DNA of 64,000 nucleotides from Site-B1 sp963722665 (GCA_963722665.1 CAVRNW010000011.1:11021-75020), one strand, 5' to 3'; counted from the first letter of the stretch, positions 33,798-45,075 are shown. The notes: a model not told the origin generated them from the letters alone. Numbers and translations: made by a program.

Positions 33798-36700
33798 CTA
33801 ATCTTCTGTTTGTACAGATGAGTTTGTTTTAGCCTCCTCTGATTTTATTTTGTTTAATTCTAACCTTGCTTCTGAAACTACATCATCAAACTCCTTAAAA
33901 TTATTCAATACACTTTCTAAAATATAAGTTGCCTGATAGGCATCATTCAAAGCATAATAATTCTTTGCCATGACTATCAAGCCTTTGGCACCAAAATATT
34001 TGTACCCGGAATAATCCTTTGCTAACTTTTGCACTTTTGTGTTAGACTCTTTGTATTTACCATCTTTATTCATGAAATAAGCATTGTAATATAAAGCTTC
34101 AGCAGCTAAAGAACCCGTTGCAATTTTTTCAACTTCTGAATATGCTTTTCGGGCCCTTATTTCGTCATTTATTTTAATTGCTGATCTGGCAATGTACACA
34201 TGGGCGTCGCTTTTTACTTTATTATCTATATTAGAATTCTGTAATACTTTTTCGGCATATTCAATGGTTTTACTATGATCATGTATTTCAAAATAAGCTT
34301 TCATTAAATTGGACTGGGCAAAAATTATATTTTGCGGAAAATTAGCTTCGGATTCTAAACGTTTCAAATAAGGAATAGCCTGATTCCAGGATTTTGATTC
34401 TAATACTATTTGTGATAGTCGAGCCAATGCCTCTTCTGAAAATTCATTTTGAGAAGCATCAACAACATATTTGTAATGCGGAGTTGCATTTTCCTTCAGA
34501 TCTTTTTTAGAGTACATTTGAGCCAAATAAAAGTGTGACTGTAATGCATGTAATCCGTTAGGGAATTGGTTCAGATAGCCGTTAAACTGCTTAATAGCCT
34601 CATTGGTATTATTATCCAAATATTGTTTTTCTGCCCCTTCATAAGTTGCATTGTCTAAATCGGCATTGGTTACCTCAACATAATCTAAGGTTTTTACCCA
34701 GGATGCATATTCATTCACTCTTCCCAGATCAATATAGATCAAACGTGCCGTGGCAACTGCCTGAACAGCTTCCGGAGTGCCGGGATACTTATCTGCCACC
34801 GTTTTAAACTTGGTTAATGCATTTTCGTTCCGGCTTGAATTATAATATACTAATCCCTGACGCAACAAAGCTTTCGGCAGGAAAGGACTCATACTATAAT
34901 CAGAAATTAGCCTGTCATACTTTTGCATAGCTTTATTGTTTTCATTGGCCTTTACGTATGAATTACCTAATTCATATAAGGCATCATCACGTAGCTTTGA
35001 ATTAGGATAATCCTTGATGAAAATTTCTAAATCACCAATCTTTTTTGAAGACTGACCAATGTAACCATAACTCATGGTCTTTTGAAAAAACGCATAGTCT
35101 GTTTCTAATTCACCTATTTCGATAGCATTGGAATAGGCTTGTATTGCTGAAGAATAATTACTTGATACAAACTGGGCATCACCCAATCGTAAATACCCGT
35201 CATTTAATCTTACTTTATCACTTTTGTGACCAGCAATGAATTGATTGAAATACTCAGCTGCTTTTTTGTAATTCTTCAGTTTAAAATAAGTGTATGCTAG
35301 ATTATAATCTATATTCTCAAATTCCGGACTTGAAGATGCTCTAGAACTCCCTAAAAACTGTTTGAAGCTGATCAAGGCATCATCATAATTGGCTAAATTA
35401 TAATCGGCTTCAGCCCTCCAAAACGTTGCTCTTGTGGTAAAAGTTTCATCTCTGGGTTCCTTTATTGAACTTTCAAATAGGTCCCTTGCCTCCAGATATT
35501 GCTGTTCGTTATACAATTCAATTCCTCTGAAAAAGGCCACTTTTTGATAGGCTACTTTATTTTCAAAACTATTTTTCCCTTTTAACAGATTCAAAGCTTC
35601 CTTATAATTTTTAGATGTAATATAGGAATCGATCAATAAGGTTTCAATTTCTTCTTTATAGCTTGTGTTTGGATATTTGTTTAAATAACCTGCCAGTACT
35701 TGAGGCACAGATTGATATGGGTTTCCTATTTCATAACTGATTTTGGCATAATTCAACCAGGCATCTTCCTGAATTTTTTCATCAAAATCCATTTCTGATG
35801 CATTTCTAAATGCATTTAATGCTTCTTGTTTTTTACCAACATTAATATAACTTTCGCCTAGATGGTAGTAAGCATTTTGAGCAACGCTGTTTTTTCCATC
35901 GATTATTTTATTGAATTCAGAAATTGCTTTATCATATTCGCCTTGCTTATAGTAGGCATATCCTAATTGATAGTAATCAGTATTGCTCCATCTACCTCTT
36001 TTCCCTTTGTATTTCGTGAGATATGGAATAGATTCAGCGTATTCTTTTAAATTAAAATAACTTTCCCCTATGATCTTGTTCAGCTCTGATATTTCATTAT
36101 CATCGCTATTAGGTAATTGCCCTTTTGCAAGGTTTATCGCTTCTTGAAACCTTCCTAATTTAAAATTCAGATCTGCTTGATAATAAGACAGTTTTTCTTT
36201 GTATTTATCTTCATCCTCCACCTGTTCAAAATATTCATTGGCCTTATCATAATCATCACTCTGATACGCCATAAAACCAATATAATATTTAGCCTGAGAT
36301 CCATATTCCATAGAAGTTTCAACACGTCCTAAATATTTTCTCGCATCGTTATAATTTTGAGTTACGAAAGAAGCATAGCCATAATTAAAGTTGTATTTTT
36401 CTCTTTCTTTTTTAGCCATAGAATTTTCATCAACCTTATTATACCACTTTCTGGCCTGTGCATAGTTTTCATTTTCAAAATAATAATCTGCCACATCTAT
36501 AAAGGCTTTGTTCCTTTTAGTGCTAGTAGGATAGCTATCAACAAATCTTTGAATGAGATCATCTGCATTTTGCTGATTAAGTCTCACGGCACAATTTGCA
36601 ATGTAATATGCACAATCAGATTCTATGACCTCGTCATCAGTTTTGGACTTAATTTGATTAAAAACAGATTGAGCTGCTAAATATTGGCTGTTATTATAAA

Positions 36701-36818
36701 GAGAAAGTGCTTTTTGATAATCTACAAATTGACTAGTGAAAGTCGCAGATTGTTGTGACTGAATACTGTAACTAAATATAATAGTTAACAATACTAATAA
36801 GACAGTTTTTTTAGGCAT
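33798..36818 (-). CDS. Large secreted TPR-repeat protein
   Basis: A 1006-residue protein with a signal peptide (KKTVLLVLLTIIFSYSIQSQ) followed by tetratricopeptide repeats from about residue 30 to 990, e.g. DYYQLGYAYYKQGEYDKAISEFNKII and DDALYELGNSYVKANENNKAMQKYD. Resembles BamD/YbgF-like scaffolds but much longer. It is 102 bp upstream of the barrel gene and reads in the same direction, so a shared transcript and envelope complex are likely. The uninterrupted frame shows sequence quality is good in this part of the window. Confidence 0.88.
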   Translation of the reverse strand: MPKKTVLLVLLTIIFSYSIQSQQSATFTSQFVDYQKALSLYNNSQYLAAQSVFNQIKSKTDDEVIESDCAYYIANCAVRLNQQNADDLIQRFVDSYPTSTKRNKAFIDVADYYFENENYAQARKWYNKVDENSMAKKEREKYNFNYGYASFVTQNYNDARKYLGRVETSMEYGSQAKYYIGFMAYQSDDYDKANEYFEQVEDEDKYKEKLSYYQADLNFKLGRFQEAINLAKGQLPNSDDNEISELNKIIGESYFNLKEYAESIPYLTKYKGKRGRWSNTDYYQLGYAYYKQGEYDKAISEFNKIIDGKNSVAQNAYYHLGESYINVGKKQEALNAFRNASEMDFDEKIQEDAWLNYAKISYEIGNPYQSVPQVLAGYLNKYPNTSYKEEIETLLIDSYITSKNYKEALNLLKGKNSFENKVAYQKVAFFRGIELYNEQQYLEARDLFESSIKEPRDETFTTRATFWRAEADYNLANYDDALISFKQFLGSSRASSSPEFENIDYNLAYTYFKLKNYKKAAEYFNQFIAGHKSDKVRLNDGYLRLGDAQFVSSNYSSAIQAYSNAIEIGELETDYAFFQKTMSYGYIGQSSKKIGDLEIFIKDYPNSKLRDDALYELGNSYVKANENNKAMQKYDRLISDYSMSPFLPKALLRQGLVYYNSSRNENALTKFKTVADKYPGTPEAVQAVATARLIYIDLGRVNEYASWVKTLDYVEVTNADLDNATYEGAEKQYLDNNTNEAIKQFNGYLNQFPNGLHALQSHFYLAQMYSKKDLKENATPHYKYVVDASQNEFSEEALARLSQIVLESKSWNQAIPYLKRLESEANFPQNIIFAQSNLMKAYFEIHDHSKTIEYAEKVLQNSNIDNKVKSDAHVYIARSAIKINDEIRARKAYSEVEKIATGSLAAEALYYNAYFMNKDGKYKESNTKVQKLAKDYSGYKYFGAKGLIVMAKNYYALNDAYQATYILESVLNNFKEFDDVVSEARLELNKIKSEEAKTNSSVQTED

Positions 36819-36984
36819 GTACTATAGCTTTTTTAATAAAATTCAAAGATAAATTAATCTAATCCCTATAACGATTGAATTTAATTATAATTATACCGTA
36901 ATTTTAAAAAGTAGAAAATTGATTCTTTTTTAATCTCATTTTATATGATACTTTTACAACATAATTAAGTTTAGATTTCTTACT

Positions 36985-37668
36985 ATGTCAAATTCTGTGT
37001 TAAGTTTAAAAAATGCTTCCATATATCAAGGTAATAGTTTGATATTGTCTGAAGTCAATGTCGATATCAATAAAGGCGAATTTGTCTATTTAATTGGTAA
37101 AACAGGATCTGGCAAAAGTAGCTTCATGAAAACCCTTTATGGAGACATTCAATTAACAGATGGTGAAGGTGCAATAGTAGATTATAATTTAAGAACACTT
37201 GAAGAGAAGGACATCCCTTTTTTACGTCGTAAATTAGGCATTATATTTCAGGATTTTAAATTATTACCTGATAGAACTGTCAATGAAAATTTATCTTTTG
37301 TCTTGAAAGCCACGGGATGGAAAGATAAAAAAGAAATGAGCACGAGAATAGAAGAAGTTTTAGACAAAGTAGGAATGAAAACCTCAGGATATAAATTTCC
37401 TCATGAATTATCAGGTGGAGAGCAACAGCGTGTTGCAATTGCTAGAGCTCTTTTAAATAATCCGGAACTCATTTTAGCCGACGAACCAACAGGAAATCTC
37501 GATCCTCAAACAAGTGTTGAAGTAATGAAAGTATTACAAGACATCAATAAGAATGGGAACACAATCCTTATGGCAACGCATGATTATGCCTTACTGCTAA
37601 AATACCCAAGTAAAACACTTAAATGTGATGAAAACAAAGTGTTTGAAGTGGTGCAAAGAAAAAGTTAA
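36985..37668 (+). CDS. ftsE: Cell division ATP-binding protein FtsE
   Basis: A 227-residue ABC ATPase: Walker A GKTGSGKSS, Q-loop FQDFKLLPDRTV, signature LSGGEQQRVAIARALL, Walker B LILADEPTGNLD and H-loop ATHD. The FQDFKLLPD phrase and length fit FtsE, which with FtsX controls septal peptidoglycan hydrolases. No ftsX is adjacent, which is common in Bacteroidota. A glycosyltransferase gene starts 11 bp later. Alternative: the ATPase of a lipoprotein-release system, but the FtsE features are better. Confidence 0.85.
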   Translation: MSNSVLSLKNASIYQGNSLILSEVNVDINKGEFVYLIGKTGSGKSSFMKTLYGDIQLTDGEGAIVDYNLRTLEEKDIPFLRRKLGIIFQDFKLLPDRTVNENLSFVLKATGWKDKKEMSTRIEEVLDKVGMKTSGYKFPHELSGGEQQRVAIARALLNNPELILADEPTGNLDPQTSVEVMKVLQDINKNGNTILMATHDYALLLKYPSKTLKCDENKVFEVVQRKS

Positions 37669-37679
37669 AAAAATACAGA

Positions 37680-38390
37680 ATGCTTTCAATATTAATTCCA
37701 ACCTTTAATTATAATGTATATCCATTAGTTGAAGAATTGGAATCTCAAGCTTTAAAAGCTAAACTAAATTTTGAAATCATTTGTATTGATGATGGGTCGT
37801 TTTCAATTTTGAACGAGCAAAATCAAAAAATAAATGCTTTGACCAACTGCAGGTTTATTGAAAATAAAAAAAATATAGGAAGAAGTAAGATTAGGAATCT
37901 ATTAGCAAAAAAAGCTAAATATGAATGGTTACTGTTTTTAGATGCCGATGTGTATCCCAAAAATTCTAACTTTTTAATAAGGTATATCAACTCTGTCGTT
38001 AAGAATAGTGAAATAATTTATGGTGGAATATTATATAAGGACCACACTCCAAAACAAGAAAATATGTTGCGTTGGGTTTATGGAAACGAAAGGGAAGCTT
38101 TATCAGTAGCAGAAAGGGATAAAAACAAATACCTTCGGTTTTTAACTTTAAATTTTCTTATTAAAAAATCGGTATTTAAAAAAGTAGAATTTAATGAAAC
38201 TATACCTAATGCCAGGCATGAGGACACGTTGTTTGCATATGATATTAAAAAAAATAAAATTAATTTGGTTCACATTGACAACCCTGTTTATCATTTAGGC
38301 CTTGACTCTAGTAAACTATTCCTTAAAAAATCTCTTAAATCAGTAGAATCACTTTTGTTTTTGGTTAGGAACAAACTCTGTAGCCTCTAA
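37680..38390 (+). CDS. Glycosyltransferase family 2
   Basis: A 236-residue GT-A fold enzyme. Nucleotide-sugar motif IICIDDGSF near residue 35 and the DXD-type LFLDADVYPKN near residue 87; downstream ARHEDTLFAYDIKK resembles the catalytic ED motif. It is co-transcribed with ftsE (11 bp gap) and belongs to the surface-glycan cluster. Donor and acceptor unknown. Confidence 0.85.
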   Translation: MLSILIPTFNYNVYPLVEELESQALKAKLNFEIICIDDGSFSILNEQNQKINALTNCRFIENKKNIGRSKIRNLLAKKAKYEWLLFLDADVYPKNSNFLIRYINSVVKNSEIIYGGILYKDHTPKQENMLRWVYGNEREALSVAERDKNKYLRFLTLNFLIKKSVFKKVEFNETIPNARHEDTLFAYDIKKNKINLVHIDNPVYHLGLDSSKLFLKKSLKSVESLLFLVRNKLCSL

Positions 38391-38574
38391 TTTTACTAAA
38401 TTAACCAAGATTTTTATGATCAGTAAGACCATTTTTTTAAATCGGATTTTTGCATATTCCTACAAAAAGTATCAAAATAAATTCGAAGAAAACTTACTAT
38501 CAGATAATCCTTCATTATTGATTTTTGACTTATATCGTTTGTGCTATCTTTGTTATATAGATAAAAAGAAATAA

Positions 38575-39516
38575 ATGCCTTTATTTTCAGTTGTAATTCC
38601 ACTTTTTAATAAAGAAAAATATATTGAAGAAACAATAAAGAGTGTTTTAAACCAATCATTTAAGGACTTTGAGCTTATTATTATTAATGACGGTTCCACA
38701 GATAAAAGTTTAGCAATTGCAAAAAATGTTTTATCCCCTATAACCAATTCCAGAATTATAACTCAAAAAAACAGTGGACTTTCGGCAACCAGAAACAATG
38801 GAGTTAAAGAAGCAAAAGGTGAGTTAATTGCTTTTATAGACGCAGATGACCTATGGTTTCCTGATTTTTTGCAACATATTTATAACTTATATAAAACTTT
38901 TCCCGAAGCTTCAGTTTATGGCACTAGTTACTTAGAAAAATATAATGATAAAACAATTCTAGTACCGAAAATAAATCTGGATTTAGCACCACAAAAAAAT
39001 GAAATTTTAATTGAAGATTTTTTTAAAGCCAATATGTATCAACCAATAATCTGCCAAAGTAGTTTTGCCGGTAAGAGATCTGTTTTTATGGATATTAAAT
39101 TTAATGAGGAAATAAATTATTCTGAAGACATCGATTTTTACATAAGAAGTAATATGAAGTTCAAATTAGCTTACTATAACATACCAATGGCTATAATTCA
39201 ATTAGATATTCCAAATCAAATTACTTCTAGCGGTATAAAAGGTAAAATAATACCAGATTTAGATTTGTACGAGAATGCTGCTGCAAAAAACTATAGTTTA
39301 AAAAAATATCTTGATTTTTATCGTTATACATTCTTAATACAATACAAGCTTTGTGGTAATACTCAAAAGGAAAAATTGTTATTAAAAAAGATCGACCTTA
39401 AGAATTTAACTTTAAAACAACGAATTCTAACTAAAAGCCCAATAGTATTATTACGTGTTCTAAAAGGATTGAAAAAATATCTTATTAAGTACAAAATTAG
39501 GCTGACCTCGTTTTAG
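38575..39516 (+). CDS. Glycosyltransferase family 2
   Basis: A 313-residue GT2 enzyme: PLFSVVIPLFNKEKYIEETIKSVLNQS, DGSTDKS, the DXD motif AFIDADDLWFPDFL and the catalytic region YSEDIDFYIR. The C-terminal 90 residues are basic and helical, probably for membrane association. It adds a sugar to a lipid-linked glycan; substrates unknown. It is convergent with the next glycosyltransferase, whose restored end is only 2 bp away. Confidence 0.88.
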   Translation: MPLFSVVIPLFNKEKYIEETIKSVLNQSFKDFELIIINDGSTDKSLAIAKNVLSPITNSRIITQKNSGLSATRNNGVKEAKGELIAFIDADDLWFPDFLQHIYNLYKTFPEASVYGTSYLEKYNDKTILVPKINLDLAPQKNEILIEDFFKANMYQPIICQSSFAGKRSVFMDIKFNEEINYSEDIDFYIRSNMKFKLAYYNIPMAIIQLDIPNQITSSGIKGKIIPDLDLYENAAAKNYSLKKYLDFYRYTFLIQYKLCGNTQKEKLLLKKIDLKNLTLKQRILTKSPIVLLRVLKGLKKYLIKYKIRLTSF

Positions 39517-39518
39517 AA

Positions 39519-40623
39519 TTAATCATTTGAATCCAATTGTAATTCATTTAAATATTTATTCCACTCTAATCCAATATTTTCCATTGAAAACTTTGTGATA
39601 CTTTCTTTACTATAGGCCTTGCACTTATTGTATAAGGGTTTATTAGTGACTATTTCATTAAATGCCTGAGCTGAGCATTTTAAAATTTTGATCTTCAACT
39701 AATAATCCGTTTTTTCCATGTACTATTATTTCATTGGGCCCTGATTTACAATCAAAAGATACTACAGGAGTACCGCAAGCTAATGCCTCAATCAGCACTC
39801 TTGGAAAACCTTCATTTTTACTTGATAGGATTAAAAATTGTGCATGAGCTAAATAATTAAATGGATTTTCTTGATAAGGCAACAATTCAACGTTTGTTTG
39901 GAGATTTAGATCCTCTATTTTTTTAATTATTAAATCTCTTTCCGGTCCATCACCAATAATGTAAAGTTTTATATTTCGCTGTGGCAAAATTGAATTGCTA
40001 TAGGCATCAATTAGCTTATCTATTTGTTTAACAGGATGCAATCTACCAACTGCAATAACATATTCATCTTTAATGATTAAATTTTCTGATGCTGTTTTAA
40101 GCTTAATGTAATTTATATCAATAGGATTGAAAATTGTACTAACATTATTAAAGTTGTATTTTTTTTCTATTTCTTTTTTAATATCCAAGGAAACGACATT
40201 AATTCCAGCATAATTTTTATATAAATAATTTGAAAGCATTTTGGGGTGAGGAAAGTACCAATCCAATTTATAGCTTCTAACCATATTCACCATTTTGGTT
40301 CTAAAAACCAGTTTGTTCAACAGAAATTCTCTTATCGGAAAGTTTTTCATCCTAAAATCCAGAACCAGATCGAATTGATGTTGTATAATTTTATCACGAA
40401 GTACTTTATATCTTAAAAATTTATTTAAACTAGATTGAGACCCTTTTTTAAACAGACCCAAATTGATCAATTCTCCAGAATACGGATATAAAATATCATC
40501 AAAAAGAGTTATAACAAAAACCTGATAACCCAAATCGCTCAAGATTTTGGATAGCAGTCCCGCAGAACGCTCTGCTCCGCCACCACTTAATGTCTCCATT
40601 AGTATGCCGATTTTTTGACTCAT
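39519..40623 (-). CDS. Glycosyltransferase family 1 (GT-B), one frameshift near the C terminus
   Basis: Starts MSQKIGILMETLSGGGAERSAGLLSKIL (glycine-rich GT-B N-terminal loop) and includes VGRLHPVKQIDKLIDAY and the donor motif LSSKNEGFPRVLIEALACGTPVVSFDCKSGPNEII. The frame as given stops after KMLSSGI; removing one A near 39675 continues AQAFNEIVTNKPLYNKCK to a stop at 39519 (about 367 residues, normal for the family). It overlaps the phosphoethanolamine-transferase-like gene start by 4 bp. Confidence 0.82.
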
Positions 40624-42197
40624 TTAATTTCTTGTAATTTAAAAACATCAAAATCCAGACTATCTTTTATAATACGCTTTCTGTTCTTAAATTGGGAGCT
40701 GAAAATACTTCTTTCGCTTTTTAATAACTCACTCTCAATACCAATAAAATGGCTAAAGCTATGTGGAAAATCATCTAACATATAAGCTCTGGTTTCATCT
40801 ATCATGAAATCTGAAGGTTTATAAAAATTTGCGGACATATAAACTATAAAAGGCACCTCATACATAGTCGAAGTAGGTTTATCTTCAAAATGACCAAAGA
40901 AATCTTCAGTATCATAAACCTCTTCTCCATGATCTGAAAAATAGATAAGAGCACTCTTTACTTTTTCCTCCTGAACTATTTTAATCATTTCCGACACAAC
41001 AAAATCTGTATATAAAATGGCATTGTCATAAGTATCAATAATGTTGTTTTTTTTGTTATTAATTTCCGAAGAAAATTTATTAAAAGACTTGGGATAACGT
41101 TTATCATAAGCATAATGATTACCAGTTATATGAACAAAAATCACTTTTTTACCGTTTACAGATAGTTTTTCCTTGAGCTTTGGAAGCAGCACTTCATCAT
41201 AGCTTGTTTTGTTTCGATAATCGTTGTAATTTAGAAACACACTTTCGTCTGCTGCAGAAGCCAATCGAGATACTAAATTGTCATGAAATCCCACAGGTCG
41301 CTGATTGGAAAGCCAATATACTTTATAACCTGCATTTTTAATAAAACTAATCAAGGAAGTAGATTCTTTTGGATTCTCATAATTTGACAAGGTAAAAATA
41401 TCAAAAATTGACCCTGTAGTAAATACATGTGAACTTATAACATTTTTGTAAACCAATAAAGAATCTGACAATTTCTGAAGCCTTGGAGTGGTTTCTCTGT
41501 CATAACCATAAATTCCCATATGCTTACTTGTTGCAGATTCTCCTATTACAACAATGATTGCATCATTTTCTGTCACTAATTTTGTTTTAATGTTTTTTTT
41601 CTGATCATTAAATTTATTTATTGAATCTACCTGGTCTTGATATTGTCCATAAGATTTAATAGTTATATATGGCAAATTGTAAACAATTAATTCAGAAAAT
41701 TTTAGAATTGATAATACAAATACAATCAATAATAAGCTGCCAATTAAACTAACCGATTTGGTTTTGACTTGTTTGTAAATTTTTTTATTAAAAACATTTA
41801 ATAATGGTAATAAGAATAGCAATAACCAAAATAAATTGTACTGGTAATAAACCGAACTAAACTCTTTAATTTCATTAAAATTAGTGTTAAGGATAACATA
41901 GATATATGATGCATTAAAACGTGTTTGAAAAAGCACAAATAGTCCTGTTTCAATTATTAAGATCAAATAGAAAAGTATAATTAGAATGTCAGCTATTTTT
42001 TTTCCATATTTGATTCCTGCCAACTGATTGATTGCTAAAAATATTACTAAACCAAATAATATATTTTCGATTAAATTTGGAAAGACTGAGAAACCTGATT
42101 GCGATATTGATACTTCTAATAATACACTTAATAGAATAGGATATGCCAATAAAATAAAATGAGCGATTTCCAAGAGATATTTAAATAATTTTTTCAC
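40620..42197 (-). CDS. Phosphoethanolamine transferase-like (EptA/sulfatase family) membrane enzyme
   Basis: A 525-residue protein: about five spans in the first 180 residues, then a periplasmic alkaline-phosphatase-fold domain. VIGESATSKHMGIYGYDRETTPRL carries the nucleophile (Thr/Ser) position, and IYFSDHGEEVYD with FGHFEDKPTS hold Zn ligands. Family members add phosphoethanolamine to lipid A, LPS core or other glycans, which fits the surrounding glycan cluster. The substrate cannot be told from sequence. It overlaps the GT1 gene by 4 bp, so translation is coupled. Confidence 0.85.
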   Translation of the reverse strand: MKKLFKYLLEIAHFILLAYPILLSVLLEVSISQSGFSVFPNLIENILFGLVIFLAINQLAGIKYGKKIADILIILFYLILIIETGLFVLFQTRFNASYIYVILNTNFNEIKEFSSVYYQYNLFWLLLFLLPLLNVFNKKIYKQVKTKSVSLIGSLLLIVFVLSILKFSELIVYNLPYITIKSYGQYQDQVDSINKFNDQKKNIKTKLVTENDAIIVVIGESATSKHMGIYGYDRETTPRLQKLSDSLLVYKNVISSHVFTTGSIFDIFTLSNYENPKESTSLISFIKNAGYKVYWLSNQRPVGFHDNLVSRLASAADESVFLNYNDYRNKTSYDEVLLPKLKEKLSVNGKKVIFVHITGNHYAYDKRYPKSFNKFSSEINNKKNNIIDTYDNAILYTDFVVSEMIKIVQEEKVKSALIYFSDHGEEVYDTEDFFGHFEDKPTSTMYEVPFIVYMSANFYKPSDFMIDETRAYMLDDFPHSFSHFIGIESELLKSERSIFSSQFKNRKRIIKDSLDFDVFKLQEIK

Positions 42198-42201
42198 TCT
42201 A

Positions 42202-43497
42202 TTATAATTTTTTGACGCTTATAGAAACTGAAAAATAAAGGTAATAACCAATAAGCAGATAGATTAAGTAGCTTAACGCATAAGGCCTTAACTACTCCTA
42301 CCAATCCATATATATCTCAATAAACAAATAACTTAACCCAAAATATAATAGATTTAAAGTACCATTACTTATTATAATAAGCTTTTACCATTAGTTTGGC
42401 ATGAAACTGCTTAACTATAGCTATTGCCAGATATACTAATGAAATCTGGCAATCAATTGCCAAAAAAATAAGTGTGAAGCTGGTAAAAATTCTTCACTTA
42501 AAAACAATTTTAATAAAAAAAAGCGTAAAAAATAAATAGCAACCAAACCTATCATTAACAAAGGAATACTTATTGAATAAAAACTCCTTAATTCCTGTTT
42601 GAAAACTTTAAATTCATTTGATTTGGATAGTCGAGGTAACAAATAAAATGACATCAAACTAATAAAAAACATCAAGTAATATGTCGAAATCCTGTTCACT
42701 GCTTCCCAATAACCCGCTTCCTGTATTCCTAATTTTTCAATAATAAGATTTCTAATTAATAAAAATGAAATTGAACTAATTGCAATAGCATAAATTGCCA
42801 TGAGAAGATAAATATTCATGTTTTTTAAAACATCAACAGAAAACAAGTCAAACCTAAAAATTGTATTTAGAATCCTTCTATCTTCTCCCAAAGCAAAAAA
42901 ATTAAAAATAAAAACTAATACTGGTCCAACAATAACTCCTACTAATCCTCCTTCTAATCCATACTGAATAATAAAAAATACCGTGACAGACATATTTACT
43001 ATACTCAAAATTGAATTAACGATTACAAGTTTTCTGTAGTGCTCTAATCCATTCAGGATATATATTATTAAAAGATTTAAAGAAAAAAATGGCAGACCAA
43101 CACCAAGAATTTTTATAACATATGCATAATTTTCAGTTTGAAATAAAAGATGACTCCAAATAGACGAGAACAACCACAAGATTATGCCAATAACTAATGC
43201 TATTCCAATGCTTAATTGAAATATAGTGGCAGTAATTCTATCTTTTTGGTATTTATTGTCACTATACTCTGCTATGTAACGTATTGTACCATTATGATAT
43301 CCTTCTGCAGTAAAACTAGAAGAAGCCTGAATAAAGTTTCTTAAATTCCCTAATAATGCCAAACCAGATGGCCCTAAAATAGTAGCCACTACTTTGGAAG
43401 TAATTATTCCCGACAATACTTTGACAACTATAATAATAGCGTTATAGTAAGAAGCCTTTAACACTTGCTTGTTAGAATAAAAAAATCTGAACTTCAT
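42202..43497 (-). pseudogene. Wzx-like polysaccharide flippase, C-terminal frameshifts
   Basis: From MKFRFFYSNKQVLKASYYNAIIIVVKVLSGIITSKVVATILGPSGLALLGNLRNFIQ the protein follows its upstream paralogue (43597-44907) span for span. After FFWQLIA it breaks at several points between 42240 and 42460; removing extra bases recovers AIVKQFHAKLMVKAYIISNGTLNLLYFGLSYLFIEIY, GLVGVVKAYALSYLIYLLIGYYLYF and a stop at 42202. Restored length about 430. O-antigen/enterobacterial-common-antigen flippases translocate lipid-linked oligosaccharides. High local density of insertions suggests poor base calling here. Confidence 0.8.
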
Positions 43498-43596
43498 ATG
43501 AGGATAAACCTAATATTACGAATATACAATATTAGATTATTAACTTTTTTGAAAGAATTAAAAACAGTATTAATAATTACTTTAAAAGCCTTAAAA

Positions 43597-44907
43597 TTAT
43601 TCTTCAGTTTTATTGAAATCTTCCTGTACAACTCCAAATAATGATGTTCCAAAAATTAAAAGAATTACTCCAAAATAAGTTAAGTAGGTCACAAAATGAG
43701 CAATAGTTGCGCCTCGAACACCATATATATCAATGAAGTATATACTGGAAAGGTAAATTATGGTTACCAGAAAAACTTCTGTAATAATATAATGCCAGAA
43801 CATTTTCTTTGCTAAAAATTGGTAAGCAATTACTACAGAAAGCACTTTAACAAAATCTCCTAATAAATACCAGAAAAATAAATCTTCCATTTGTCTGAAT
43901 TCATTTGAGAAAACTATTGAAATAATAATAGGTCTCAAAAAGTAGATTATCACTAGTCCCAAACCAAAAACAGGCATCAGGGTTTTATAAAAATTAAAAA
44001 TTTCCCTTCTAAATTCTTTTATTTTATTAATTTCTGCAAATCTTGGTAAAATATAAAGTGCCAACAAGGAATTAACGAACATAAGATAGTAATTTGATAT
44101 TCTGTTCATTCCCTCCCAATATCCAGCCTCCTTCATTCCAATATTCTCGATTATATAATTCCTTATAATAATGGTTACAAGAGGTAATACAATGGCAGTT
44201 ATCAATGCCATTAAGGAAAAAACGCTTACATTTTTTATTGTTTTTAAATCAATGTTACTCGCTTTAACCTGAGATGCTAGGCTCCTTCTATTTATTATTG
44301 CAACTAATGTTATTAAAAAAATGATTGAAGGCGTTATTACTACAGAGACAAGAGCACCATCTATATTATTTTGCCAAATCAAAATAAGAGTTATTGATAA
44401 ACCCAAAAGTTGACCAATGATATTTATAACCAGTAAAATTTTATATTTAGAAAATCCATTGATAATTGAAAAACTGAACATGTTCAATGAATAAAAAGGA
44501 ACAGCAAGGGCAATCACTTTAAATATGTACGAATAATTATAAGCTCCAAAAACCCAACTATTCAATAACTCGGCATTATAATAACAAAAAAAAGAGACTA
44601 TAGTAGTAGAAATGAATCCTAGATAGAACGCTGTAGAAATTGTCTTACTTAACTCAACTATATTATTCTTAAAATCGGAAACATACTTTACAACACCATT
44701 GTATAAGCCTAAAATGGCTATTGAATGGATTGAACTCAATAAATTACGTAAATTCCCTATTAGGGCCAATCCTTCAGGACCAATAAAAACGGCTATTGCC
44801 TTTGTAGTTAAAACACCAGAAATAATTCTAATTAATACTGAAGTAGAGTTAAGAGATGCTAACCTTATAAGTACATTATTATTTATATAGTCTAGTAATC
44901 GTTTCAA
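43597..44907 (-). CDS. Wzx-like polysaccharide flippase
   Basis: A 436-residue protein with 12 membrane spans and the MATE/MVF-type flippase pattern: LIRIISGVLTTKAIAVFIGPEGLALIGNLRNLLSSIHSIA at the N terminus and NIGMKEAGYWEGMNRISNYYLMFVNSLLALYILPRFAE in the middle. Closely related to the following gene (shared EAGYWE and YYLMF segments), so the pair arose by tandem duplication. It would flip lipid-linked oligosaccharide across the inner membrane for O-antigen-like or capsule glycans. 99 bp separate the two genes. Confidence 0.88.
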   Translation of the reverse strand: MKRLLDYINNNVLIRLASLNSTSVLIRIISGVLTTKAIAVFIGPEGLALIGNLRNLLSSIHSIAILGLYNGVVKYVSDFKNNIVELSKTISTAFYLGFISTTIVSFFCYYNAELLNSWVFGAYNYSYIFKVIALAVPFYSLNMFSFSIINGFSKYKILLVINIIGQLLGLSITLILIWQNNIDGALVSVVITPSIIFLITLVAIINRRSLASQVKASNIDLKTIKNVSVFSLMALITAIVLPLVTIIIRNYIIENIGMKEAGYWEGMNRISNYYLMFVNSLLALYILPRFAEINKIKEFRREIFNFYKTLMPVFGLGLVIIYFLRPIIISIVFSNEFRQMEDLFFWYLLGDFVKVLSVVIAYQFLAKKMFWHYIITEVFLVTIIYLSSIYFIDIYGVRGATIAHFVTYLTYFGVILLIFGTSLFGVVQEDFNKTEE

Positions 44908-45075
44908 TTAATTTTAATTTTCTTTTCTATATTTCTTGTATGTACTAAAATAGAATTTCAAATGAAAAAAAACCATTAAGTAATATTATTAATAACGATT
45001 TATGAAAAACAAATCTTTTTTATGAATAGCGCAATTTAATATATGAAGTGCGTCTATATTAAAGTAGTGAAAATA

